A stretch of 5,329 bases of DNA from Aurantimonadaceae bacterium (GTDB lineage Bacteria > Pseudomonadota > Alphaproteobacteria > Rhizobiales > Rhizobiaceae): the NCBI GenBank assembly GCA_003232595.1, contig QIIJ01000115.1:1-5329 (forward strand). Direction: 5' to 3'. The translations under genes and the position numbers were made by a program. Shown here piece after piece: positions 1 to 5,329 of this stretch. Below the pieces are notes generated by a model. The model did no database searches. It was not told where the DNA came from and saw only the letters and a program-made list of their open reading frames with translations. Position 1 is the first letter of the stretch, and each line of letters begins with the position of its first letter.

Positions 1-421
1 TATTGAGATCCGGGAACCAATATTCACGCGCCGAAACGTATCCAAATACGTAGCGAACAAATGTCTGCGCTGGACCGGTATAGTCCAGGAGTGCAAGATA
101 TATATAAGTAACCAGGTAGATCGGCATGGCCAGCGGTAACACCAGCATCCACTGCAATATACCTCTGCCGGGAAAGCGACACATTGCCGTCAACCACGCA
201 GTGCCGACCCCGACAACGGCTGTCACGGTGCCAACACCCGCCATCAGAATCAGGGTTGTAGTTATCGATTTCGGCAACACATTTGCAATCAGATGCGACC
301 AGACATTGTCTGAATTGCTGCTGGCCACATAAATCAGGGCCAGCAACGGAATGACCAGCAACAATGCAATAATCAGGGCTGGCAACGCAAAAAGCCGATT
401 TGTGCCCTTGACCCCTGTCAT
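1..421 (-). CDS. fbpB: Ferric-iron ABC transporter permease, FbpB type (partial, N-terminal 140 residues)
   Basis: Inner-membrane permease of an Fe(III) ABC importer. It would receive iron from the periplasmic binding protein encoded just upstream (457-1518) and pass it inward using an ATPase not in this window. Reading the minus strand from ATG at 421-419 gives 140 uninterrupted codons to the window edge; family members are usually about 500-560 residues, so only about a quarter is visible. Hydrophobic segments lie at about residues 10-32, 51-77 and 88-112. The stretch RFPGRG (82-87), then LPLAMPIYLVTYIYLALLDY (95-114) and GPAQTF, then YWFPDL near 134-139, is characteristic of FbpB/SfuB-type permeases. 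The 35-nt gap to the binding-protein stop implies one operon. The ATG has only a weak purine run (GGGA) before it, whereas a strong GAGGAG lies about 30 nt upstream, so the exact start is uncertain; no ATG or GTG is in frame nearer that site. Family call is confident from motifs and context. Confidence 0.93.
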   Translation of the reverse strand, partial: MTGVKGTNRLFALPALIIALLLVIPLLALIYVASSNSDNVWSHLIANVLPKSITTTLILMAGVGTVTAVVGVGTAWLTAMCRFPGRGILQWMLVLPLAMPIYLVTYIYLALLDYTGPAQTFVRYVFGYVSAREYWFPDLN

Positions 422-452
422 AGAAATATCCCGGTTGGTTTCAACGACCAAT

Positions 453-458
453 CTCCTC
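453..458 (-). promoter_or_regulatory. Shine-Dalgarno-like GAGGAG overlapping the fbpA stop codon
   Basis: On the minus strand the fbpA stop TGA (459-457) runs straight into GAGGAG, the strongest ribosome-binding-like sequence between the two genes. It lies about 30 nt before the permease ATG at 421, too far for a conventional site. The only in-frame alternative start nearby is TTG at 451-449, one base after the motif and therefore too close. It may help ribosomes finishing fbpA to reinitiate on fbpB (translational coupling), or the motif may be chance. The motif is seen; its role is inferred. Confidence 0.35.
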
Positions 459-1518
459 AGGAATTTGGCCCATCGTTAAAACCTGTCTTGTCTACCAGTT
501 CGCTGGCAGTTTTGCGGTATTTTGCGATCATATCAAGGGCAAGGTCATCCGCTTTTAATGTTCCCCAGGACTTGACGCGTCCAGACACAGGAACATCCGG
601 CTTTACCGGGTATTCGTAGTTTGTCTCACCGTAAATTTGTTGCGCTCCGGCAGACGACAGGAATTCAAGCAGTTTTTTGGCGTGTTCTTTGTTGGGGGCA
701 TATTTTGTCATGGCCATGCCTGAAATATTCACGTGCGTGCCTCTGTCATTTGCATTGGGGAAAAGTATCCGCACCGATTTGGCCCATTCCTTTTGTTCTG
801 GCTCCTTGTCGTTGGTTTCCATCTTGCCCATGTAATAGGTATTGCCCAGGGCAATATCGCAAATACCGGAAAATATCGCCTTAACCTGATTACGGTCGTT
901 ACCGGATGGCTTGCGGGCAAGGTTTGCCTTGACAGCCTTGAGCCAGTTTTCAGTCCATTTTTCACCGTGATTGGCGATGAGCGATGCAAACAATCCTACA
1001 GAATAGGGATGCTGCCCTGAACGGGTACAAATGCGCCCCTTCCATTTTGGTTCGGCCAGTTCCTCATAAGTGATGGAGGTCTGGCCGATCCGGTCTTTTG
1101 ATGCAAATATTATCCGTGCGCGGGTAGTTATGCCAAACCAATGACTTTGCGGATCGCGATATCGGGCCGGAATATTGTTGTCGATTACATCACTGGATAC
1201 AGCCTGGGTAACGCCCATCTTTTTTGCCCCGTCCAGACGGCCAACATCGGTGGTCAACAAAATATCAGAGGGAGAATTTGCGCCTTCCGAGGCGATGCGC
1301 TGCGCCAGCCCCTTTTTGGCAAATATTACCCTGGTCGTGATCCCGGTTTCTTTCGTAAAAGCATCCAACAGCGGTTTTATCAGGAAAGGTTGCCGGTAGG
1401 AGTAGATATTGACACTGCCGCCAGCAAACACCCCTGACGTTGTGAAACCCATCATAAGCGCAAAAAAAATCAACAAAAATTTAGAATTCCAGCGTAATCT
1501 GGAATATAGCTTTTCCAT
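457..1518 (-). CDS. fbpA: Periplasmic Fe(III)-binding protein of an ABC transporter (FbpA/FutA family)
   Basis: Extracytoplasmic solute-binding protein that captures ferric iron and delivers it to the FbpB permease encoded 35 nt downstream. The 353 residues match the family's usual 330-350. Residues 1-32 form a Sec signal peptide: basic start, hydrophobic core at about 13-31, then VFA before GG, with likely cleavage after Ala32. The mature protein opens with VNIYSYRQP (36-44), the family's first strand with a tyrosine near the metal site. HPYSVGL (170-176) and GNTYYMG (225-231) carry Tyr172 and the Tyr228/Tyr229 pair; in this family the paired tyrosines bind Fe(III). NISGMAM (264-270) and the C-terminal HAKKLLEFLSS are also family-typical. 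Cys164 and Cys220 could form a disulfide (inference). The start is supported by GAAGGAC at 1532-1526, 7 nt before the ATG. Iron, rather than another metal, is inferred from the tyrosines and the neighbouring permease. Regulation by iron is plausible from the palindromes upstream (1642-1716). Confidence 0.96.
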   Translation of the reverse strand: MEKLYSRLRWNSKFLLIFFALMMGFTTSGVFAGGSVNIYSYRQPFLIKPLLDAFTKETGITTRVIFAKKGLAQRIASEGANSPSDILLTTDVGRLDGAKKMGVTQAVSSDVIDNNIPARYRDPQSHWFGITTRARIIFASKDRIGQTSITYEELAEPKWKGRICTRSGQHPYSVGLFASLIANHGEKWTENWLKAVKANLARKPSGNDRNQVKAIFSGICDIALGNTYYMGKMETNDKEPEQKEWAKSVRILFPNANDRGTHVNISGMAMTKYAPNKEHAKKLLEFLSSAGAQQIYGETNYEYPVKPDVPVSGRVKSWGTLKADDLALDMIAKYRKTASELVDKTGFNDGPNS

Positions 1519-1588
1519 GATAAACGTCCTTCAGCCAGCAAGGTTAAAGGCCCTGCGGAGTTGAATACTGCGAACCTGTCGCAATTGT

Positions 1589-1617
1589 GATATGAGGTCA
1601 AAAATTCATAGTGTCAA
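1589..1617 (-). promoter_or_regulatory. Candidate promoter for the fbpA-fbpB operon
   Basis: On the minus strand a perfect TTGACA (1617-1612) is followed after 17 nt by CATATC (1594-1589), a weak -10. This would start transcription near 1582 and give a leader of roughly 65 nt before the fbpA ATG at 1518. A competing -10-like hexamer, GATAAT (1693-1688), lies further upstream but lacks a good -35 at normal spacing. The -35 is clear; the -10 is poor, so the call is tentative. Confidence 0.4.
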
Positions 1618-1641
1618 GAAAAAACTCAAAGAAATCAATAG

Positions 1642-1674
1642 ATTAGAATGGTTCAAAGGTATAACTGTTCTAAA
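1642..1674 (-). promoter_or_regulatory. Tandem Irr/ICE-box-like operators upstream of fbpA
   Basis: Two 17-bp motifs abut, sharing base 1658. On the minus strand the distal one (1674-1658) is TTTAGAA-CAG-TTATACC, with a perfect left half and 4 of 7 matches in the right half of TTTAGAA-N3-TTCTAAA. The proximal one (1658-1642) is CTTTGAA-CCA-TTCTAAT, with 11 of 14 matches over both halves. This AT-rich dyad resembles the iron-control element bound by Irr, the Fur-family regulator of rhizobia and relatives that is active when iron is scarce. Both sites lie upstream of the candidate -35 (1617-1612), a position better suited to activation than repression, which would fit an iron-uptake operon. The sequence match is seen; the regulator and its sign are inferred, and I quote the consensus from memory. 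Confidence 0.4.
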
Positions 1675-1682
1675 CTGGGATC

Positions 1683-1716
1683 GAGTTATTATCTAACTCA
1701 TTCAAATAATTGAATG
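1683..1716. repeat. Two adjacent perfect inverted repeats between the kinase and fbpA
   Basis: GAGTTA (1683-1688) pairs with TAACTC (1694-1699) across 5 nt, and CATTCAA (1699-1705) pairs with TTGAATG (1710-1716) across 4 nt. The two dyads share base 1699. They lie 60-95 nt after the kinase stop codon but are AT-rich and have no following U-tract on either strand, so they do not look like an intrinsic terminator. Their 17-18 bp size matches the two ICE-like dyads next to them, which favours protein-binding sites. No terminator for the kinase gene is evident elsewhere in 1519-1775. Confidence 0.4.
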
Positions 1717-1775
1717 TTTATAGACCAAAGACATTATTGTGAAATCTTGCTGCAGGTTTCGCCAGCCCATAGTTC

Positions 1776-4700
1776 TCATTCGGTTAAAACACGTGTGGGT
1801 GGAAAAAATATTTCCACCAGAGTGCCTTCACCCGGCGTGCTTTCGATTGAAAACCGCGCGCGATTGGCTTCTACCAGTGCTTTGGTAAGGGGTAGTCCGA
1901 GGCCTGTGCCTTCGCTATGCTGACTGGATATCGTTTGCACCCTGCGAAATGGCATCAATGCTGTAGCAATATCGTTTTCGCTCATGCCGATACCTGTATC
2001 CCGAACTCTCAGCGCTACTTCGCCGGTCTCCTCATAGACTGTCGACACGATGACCTGGCCGCCTTCTTTTGTGTACATGATCGCGTTGGAAACCAGATTA
2101 AGAATGATCTGACGGATACTGCGCGGGTCTGCTACAATGGTTGGCACCGCGCTTGATAGGCTCGTACGAATAATAATGTGATTTCGATTGGCCTGGGGCT
2201 GGGTAAGTGCCACACCTTCGGCAACAATTTCGTTAAGACGAACCTCGCCAAATTCAAGTTCCAGCTTACCGGCCTCGATTTTTGAAATATCGAGCAGATC
2301 ATTGACCAGCTCCAGCACATGACTGCCAGAACGATTTATATCGCGCAGGTATTCCCGGTAGCGGTCAATTGAAATCTTGCCAAACCGCTCTTCAAGCATG
2401 ACTTCCGAAAAACCAATAATGGCATTAAGCGGAGTACGAATTTCGTGGCTGATTTTTGCCAGGAAATCAGTCTTCTGATCATTGGCAAGCTCCGCCTGCC
2501 GCTTTGCAGCAACCAGGTCCTCCTCGGCCTTTTTCCATTGGGTTATATCTCGCAGGACAGCACAATAACCGTCCGATTCTTCCAGCTGACCAATCGTGAC
2601 AAATAGCGGAATAAGGCCTCCTTGCGCCTCTCTGCCGATCATTTCACGACCGTCATTAAGCAGGCTGATAACGCCATTTTCAGAAAGGCCGGCAAGGTAT
2701 TCATTTGCTGAGCGATGGCTTTCCTGTGCCAGCAAACAGGTAAAGTGTTTGCCGGTAACAGCCACGTCATCATGCCCAAACAAAGCCTCAGCAGCCCGGT
2801 TGATGGAGCGGATATTGCCATCTTTATTTAGTACAACCACCCCATCGGTTGCTGTGTCTAGAATTCCCGATAGTTCGCGGGCGCTAATACCGTGAAAACC
2901 TGGAGAGGGTAGGGTGGATTCAGCACCTGCAACTGCCAATGAGTTGTCTTCAGAGATATCCTGTTGCAGCTTTTTCCGGGGTTCTGCCTGATCTTGAGAA
3001 TGTTCCCGCAAGGCTAATAGCAGGGCGCGACTATCACCCCAGGGTACGCTTTGCAACCTTGCCCTCACGGGGATGGTTTCGCCACTGCTGTTAACTATAT
3101 GTGTATGACCTTCATGTGCTCCATCGGGTGACCCCAAAAGAGCCTCTATGCCACCACTACCTGACAGACCACCAACATCCAGATACCCGGTCAATTCGCT
3201 GAATTCCTGATTTACAAACAATACGGTGTTGTCCCTGAATATCACCACGGCAACGGGTAATTTGCTAAGTATTGATGTGTCAACAACGGATGGTTTGTGA
3301 CTTGTCGATCCGGCAAAGGCGGAAGGCAGATAATTTCTGGATACAGATTCGTCGTCGGCTTTGGTTTCTGTTGTCGTCTGTGATGAATTGGTATTGTCAA
3401 TGGCAACTTTTGCAAGCTTGTCACCGATCGTGGCAAAATTTGCCTGTTCTTCCAATGACAGTTTCTTATTCTCCAGAGCGTTGCGCCGGGCTCCCAAATT
3501 GACGATTTTATCGTCATTCGCTGCGGCCAGAAGTACAGTTTTTTCTGATCTGCCAGCACCGGAAGAAGCGTCTATCGAACTGTCTAGATCCTCATCGGGT
3601 GTATTGCCGGTCAGCAACAGCCCGGTTTCTACCGGGTCGTTGACAGGTGCATTACTGTGAATGGTGCCAAATCCGTGGAAGCCCGAAAACCGCCGGTCCT
3701 TGTCATGTGAAGGTAATCCGGCAAGATCGACTGGAACACGTAATTTGGTTCCCTGTACCGGCCACAAGATATTTTTGCTGGACCATGTGTCGGTTTTTTC
3801 GAGCATAGTAGCGATTTCGCCACTATCATCAAAACTGAATTTATTAGAAATATTTTGCCAGGATACACCGGTGATACGGGCAGCTGCAGGGCCAACAGTC
3901 CGTTCCAATTCCGGCGATACCGAAATAAACATACCGGATCGATCCATTCGCCAGGCAAACCGAACCGGTCTGTCTGTTTCCATAAAAGTGAATTTTTTAA
4001 TACCGTCGGCGTCAATATCAATGGCTTCGCCGTTATTGTGTTCGCTCTTGGACACCTGAGAGCCTGAATTGGGTACCAGATGATCCTTCATGTCTTTATT
4101 TGAAGTTTTTGAATGCTTTTTGGATTCAGAAACGGAGGGTTCGTCTTCCGCACTTGTTTTGCGTAAATACCAGCGGTTTATATCGCGGCCTCCGTCGCCT
4201 TTGATCAATTCAGGCCTTCGCGAAGAAATTATCCTTGAGAGATTGCCGGGTGCTACAGGCTCCGTGACATTTTGCTGGTGCGAGTCAGTGTTCGGTTTTA
4301 TGGCCGGTTCCTCTTCAATCGGCGCGCGAGCCAGGATTAGCAAATTCAATGCTGGATCATCGCTGAGCCGGGCTATCCCGGCTGCCATTTGGACATCATC
4401 AATTCGAATTGGGCGTTTTATCAACCGGTCAGTTTCAGCCCCGACTTCCTGAACGAGGCTAACAAGAATGTCCCCGCTAATTCCCAGTTCATCAAAACTT
4501 GAGGTTGCGCCAATAATTTCTGCGCCACTGCTCAGAATTGCCGAGGCATGACCGGCACCATCGAGGCAGGATATGGCGGTTTGGGCCATTTCGGCTGTCG
4601 TGTAAGATGGCCCGTGCAGTGGTGCAGTAACAAAGAGCACCGCATTAATGCCATCCGGGAAGGAGATTGTCGAAAGCGAAAATGTTACCAATCGATTTTC

Positions 4701-4976
4701 CCACCCTCTCCTGATCCGCACAGTGGCCTTGATGGTGTGATGCTTGTTGAGCTGAGATACGGATGCAGCAACCTGCCGCCTTAAAACAGAACTGTCATCC
4801 AGACCGTTATCAAGGGCCTCGCTGACTTGCTGTTCGCCCAGCAACAGCGTTCCCTCTCCATTGGCCCACAAGACCTCTGCCAGGTTTTCGCTGAAGATAA
4901 TCGCAGCCTGCCGCGAGACGACAAGTTTTCGTGTCTCTGCCAATACTGAAAGATCAAGATAGGGATAGCGTTTCAT
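1776..4976 (-). CDS. Soluble multi-PAS sensor histidine kinase, PdhS-like (DivK/CtrA cell-cycle family)
   Basis: A 1066-residue histidine kinase that would autophosphorylate and exchange phosphate with a separate response regulator. The C-terminal third closely resembles PdhS/DivJ/PleC-type kinases, whose partner is DivK in the CtrA pathway controlling division and polarity. Catalytic parts: H-box FLAKISHEIRTPLNAIIGF with His844, second DHp helix VNDLLDISKIEAGKLEL, N-box with Asn960/Asn964 (LNLVSNAI), G1 DTGIGMS (993-999), F-box PF (1009-1010), G2 EGTGLGLPL (1022-1030), and the FPPTRVL tail. PAS-like domains lie at about 336-440, 564-660 and 697-815, the last ending DITQWKKAEEDL before a helical linker. 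Residues 10-120 and 140-220 may be degenerate PAS folds. About 220-325 and 440-560 are polar, Ser/Asn/Asp-rich and probably disordered. There is no signal peptide, membrane span or receiver domain, so it is cytoplasmic and not a hybrid kinase. GAGGTGA (4987-4981) lies 4 nt before the ATG. A CtrA-type box is at 5038-5052. Kinase activity is certain from motifs; the PdhS assignment is strong inference, but a paralogue such as DivJ, PleC or CbrA is possible. Confidence 0.95.
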   Translation of the reverse strand: MKRYPYLDLSVLAETRKLVVSRQAAIIFSENLAEVLWANGEGTLLLGEQQVSEALDNGLDDSSVLRRQVAASVSQLNKHHTIKATVRIRRGWENRLVTFSLSTISFPDGINAVLFVTAPLHGPSYTTAEMAQTAISCLDGAGHASAILSSGAEIIGATSSFDELGISGDILVSLVQEVGAETDRLIKRPIRIDDVQMAAGIARLSDDPALNLLILARAPIEEEPAIKPNTDSHQQNVTEPVAPGNLSRIISSRRPELIKGDGGRDINRWYLRKTSAEDEPSVSESKKHSKTSNKDMKDHLVPNSGSQVSKSEHNNGEAIDIDADGIKKFTFMETDRPVRFAWRMDRSGMFISVSPELERTVGPAAARITGVSWQNISNKFSFDDSGEIATMLEKTDTWSSKNILWPVQGTKLRVPVDLAGLPSHDKDRRFSGFHGFGTIHSNAPVNDPVETGLLLTGNTPDEDLDSSIDASSGAGRSEKTVLLAAANDDKIVNLGARRNALENKKLSLEEQANFATIGDKLAKVAIDNTNSSQTTTETKADDESVSRNYLPSAFAGSTSHKPSVVDTSILSKLPVAVVIFRDNTVLFVNQEFSELTGYLDVGGLSGSGGIEALLGSPDGAHEGHTHIVNSSGETIPVRARLQSVPWGDSRALLLALREHSQDQAEPRKKLQQDISEDNSLAVAGAESTLPSPGFHGISARELSGILDTATDGVVVLNKDGNIRSINRAAEALFGHDDVAVTGKHFTCLLAQESHRSANEYLAGLSENGVISLLNDGREMIGREAQGGLIPLFVTIGQLEESDGYCAVLRDITQWKKAEEDLVAAKRQAELANDQKTDFLAKISHEIRTPLNAIIGFSEVMLEERFGKISIDRYREYLRDINRSGSHVLELVNDLLDISKIEAGKLELEFGEVRLNEIVAEGVALTQPQANRNHIIIRTSLSSAVPTIVADPRSIRQIILNLVSNAIMYTKEGGQVIVSTVYEETGEVALRVRDTGIGMSENDIATALMPFRRVQTISSQHSEGTGLGLPLTKALVEANRARFSIESTPGEGTLVEIFFPPTRVLTE

Positions 4977-5000
4977 TTGCTCACCTCAACAATACCCGAA

Positions 5001-5030
5001 CCTGCAATCCAGGCATCCGGCTGAACCGGA
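5001..5030 (-). other. Two small hairpins in the predicted leader of the kinase mRNA
   Basis: Read on the minus strand, TCCGG-TTCAG-CCGGA (5030-5016) is a perfect 5-bp stem with a 5-nt loop, followed after two bases by CCTG-GATTG-CAGG (5013-5001), a 4-bp stem with a 5-nt loop. They lie 25-54 nt before the ATG, after the CtrA-type box. No known riboswitch is recognised. They may be minor leader structure or chance. Confidence 0.25.
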
Positions 5031-5037
5031 AATATCC

Positions 5038-5052
5038 TTAACAAGCCGTTAA
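5038..5052 (-). promoter_or_regulatory. CtrA-type binding site (TTAA-N7-TTAA) upstream of the kinase gene
   Basis: TTAA at 5038-5041 and TTAA at 5049-5052 are separated by exactly 7 nt, a perfect match to the core site of the alphaproteobacterial cell-cycle regulator CtrA. It lies 62-76 nt before the kinase ATG. The best -10-like sequence for the kinase, TACAAT (5066-5061), lies just upstream, so the box would cover that promoter's start point and could repress it. Alternatively CtrA could activate a promoter further downstream, where no good -10 is seen. Because the neighbouring kinase looks like one that acts on the DivK-CtrA pathway, a feedback role is likely but inferred. Confidence 0.6.
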
Positions 5053-5060
5053 TACAGGTT

Positions 5061-5066
5061 ATTGTA
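5061..5066 (-). promoter_or_regulatory. Candidate -10 element (TACAAT) for the kinase gene
   Basis: The minus strand reads TACAAT, 5 of 6 matches to TATAAT, about 85 nt before the kinase ATG. The hexamer 17 nt further upstream (CCTTCC) does not resemble a -35, so any promoter here is weak or needs an activator. The adjoining CtrA-type box starts 8 nt downstream. Confidence 0.25.
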
Positions 5067-5135
5067 CAGATTTTCCATGGGTTGGAAGGGATTGAGTACT
5101 TAAATCGTTAGAACGGTTAACGTTGCCACCAATTT

Positions 5136-5140
5136 GATTC
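5136..5140. promoter_or_regulatory. GANTC site (GATTC) in the kinase/tRNA intergenic region
   Basis: This is a single GATTC, the sequence methylated by the cell-cycle DNA methyltransferase CcrM in alphaproteobacteria. It is about 160 nt upstream of the kinase ATG. A 5-bp motif is common by chance; it is listed only because it lies in the same control region as the CtrA-type box. Confidence 0.15.
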
Positions 5141-5207
5141 TAATTGAACCGGCAATTTTCAACTCCGTTCGTTATTTCCCTTCAATCTCACTTGCATTAA
5201 TCGGTGA

Positions 5208-5213
5208 TTGACC
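5208..5213 (+). promoter_or_regulatory. Candidate -35 element (TTGACC) for the tRNA-His gene
   Basis: TTGACC lies 37 nt before the first tRNA base, a reasonable distance for a tRNA promoter. The hexamer at 17-nt spacing (GAGTGA, 5231-5236) is a poor -10, and the alternative pair TTGCAT (5192-5197) with TATTTC (5215-5220) is also weak. Only the -35 is suggestive. Confidence 0.25.
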
Positions 5214-5217
5214 GTAT

Positions 5218-5249
5218 TTCAGCAATGCTGGAGTGACATTCAGCAAATG
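5218..5249 (+). repeat. Short direct repeat just before tRNA-His
   Basis: TTCAGCAATG (5218-5227) recurs as TTCAGCAAATG (5239-5249), with one extra A and a 21-nt offset (about two helical turns). The first copy overlaps a small palindrome, CAGCA-A-TGCTG (5220-5230). The second copy ends one base before the tRNA, so it probably lies in the transcribed leader removed by RNase P. Function unknown; it may be chance. Confidence 0.3.
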
Positions 5250-5250
5250 T

Positions 5251-5327
5251 GCGACTGTAGCTCAGTTGGTTAGAGCGCTGGTTTGTGGAACCAGAGGTCG
5301 AAGGTTCAAGACCTTCCAGTCGTACCA
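5251..5327 (+). tRNA. tRNA-His (anticodon GTG), CCA encoded, no G-1
   Basis: A complete cloverleaf: acceptor GCGACTG (5251-5257) with CAGTCGT (5317-5323), D stem GCTC/GAGC (5260-5263, 5273-5276), anticodon stem CTGGT/ACCAG (5278-5282, 5290-5294), anticodon GTG (5285-5287) in loop TTGTGGA, and T stem GAAGG/CCTTC (5300-5304, 5312-5316) with loop TTCAAGA. The discriminator is A (5324) and CCA is encoded (5325-5327). The base before the acceptor is T, not the nearly universal G-1, and the first pair is G1:U72. This combination (no G-1, U72, A73) is the known alphaproteobacterial tRNA-His variant read by a matching HisRS. The gene is divergent from the kinase; only two bases follow it in the window. 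Confidence 0.97.
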
Positions 5328-5329
5328 AT

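Noticed and set aside
126..332. Plus-strand open frame of 68 codons at the left end
   Set aside because: It is antisense to the FbpB permease, whose membrane segments and family motifs are clear in the minus-strand frame.
1588..1600. TGA-N7-TCA dyad (TGACCTCATATCA on the minus strand) overlapping the fbpA -10, as a RirA-type iron box
   Set aside because: As I recall it, the RirA/IRO motif has TGA and TCA arms with a 9-nt spacing and an AT-rich centre; the spacing here is 7 nt and the centre does not match.
1717..1775. Intrinsic terminator after the kinase gene
   Set aside because: No GC-rich stem followed by a U-tract is present on the minus strand in this stretch.
1776..1900. C-terminal receiver domain, which would make the kinase a hybrid
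   Set aside because: The protein ends at FPPTRVLTE right after the ATPase domain; there is no room for a receiver domain before the stop.
3661..4059. Plus-strand open frame of 132 codons antisense to the kinase
   Set aside because: It lies wholly within the well-supported kinase gene, has no ribosome-binding site that stands out, and its translation shows no recognisable domain. It and the other open frames overlapping the kinase and fbpA are shadows.
5100..5120. Second CtrA box from TTAA at 5100-5103 and TTAA at 5117-5120
   Set aside because: The half-sites are 13 nt apart rather than 7; the nearer TTAG (5108-5111) also gives the wrong spacing. At most these are isolated half-sites.
5022..5156. 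Repeated TGAACCGGaAAT (5022-5033) and TGAACCGGcAAT (5145-5156) in the kinase/tRNA gap
   Set aside because: Only two 12-nt copies with one mismatch, 123 nt apart, and the first is part of a leader hairpin; not distinguishable from chance.

Overview
The window suggests an alphaproteobacterium, most likely Hyphomicrobiales/Rhizobiales or a close relative. Three things point this way: a PdhS-type PAS/histidine kinase with the C-terminal core typical of that order; a perfect CtrA-type box (TTAA-N7-TTAA) upstream of it; and a tRNA-His with no encoded G-1, a G1:U72 pair and A73, the known alphaproteobacterial variant. Base composition looks moderate rather than GC-rich, which would fit a marine or lower-GC member. 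The genus cannot be named from this sequence.

Layout from left to right: (1) 1-421, minus strand, the first 140 codons of an FbpB-type ferric-iron ABC permease that runs off the left edge. (2) 457-1518, minus, a complete FbpA/FutA-type periplasmic ferric-iron-binding protein, directly upstream of the permease and probably in one operon with it. (3) 1519-1775, a 257-nt AT-rich intergenic region. It holds a candidate promoter and a run of four palindromic elements, two of which resemble the Irr/ICE iron-control motif. (4) 1776-4976, minus, a 1066-residue soluble multi-PAS sensor histidine kinase of the PdhS/DivJ/PleC type. (5) 4977-5250, a 274-nt divergent intergenic region with the CtrA-type box, two small leader hairpins and no convincing gene. 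(6) 5251-5327, plus strand, tRNA-His(GTG) with encoded CCA.

Functionally there are two units. fbpA-fbpB is a high-affinity Fe(III) importer: the binding protein captures ferric iron in the periplasm and the permease moves it inward, powered by an ATPase (FbpC) that would lie outside the window. The kinase probably belongs to the DivK-CtrA cell-cycle and polarity network, and the CtrA box in its leader suggests a feedback loop. The kinase and fbpA share a strand but are separated by 257 nt with its own regulatory-looking sequence, so I treat them as separate units. No mobile element, CRISPR array, phage gene or wholly unfamiliar gene system is visible. The notable content is regulatory.
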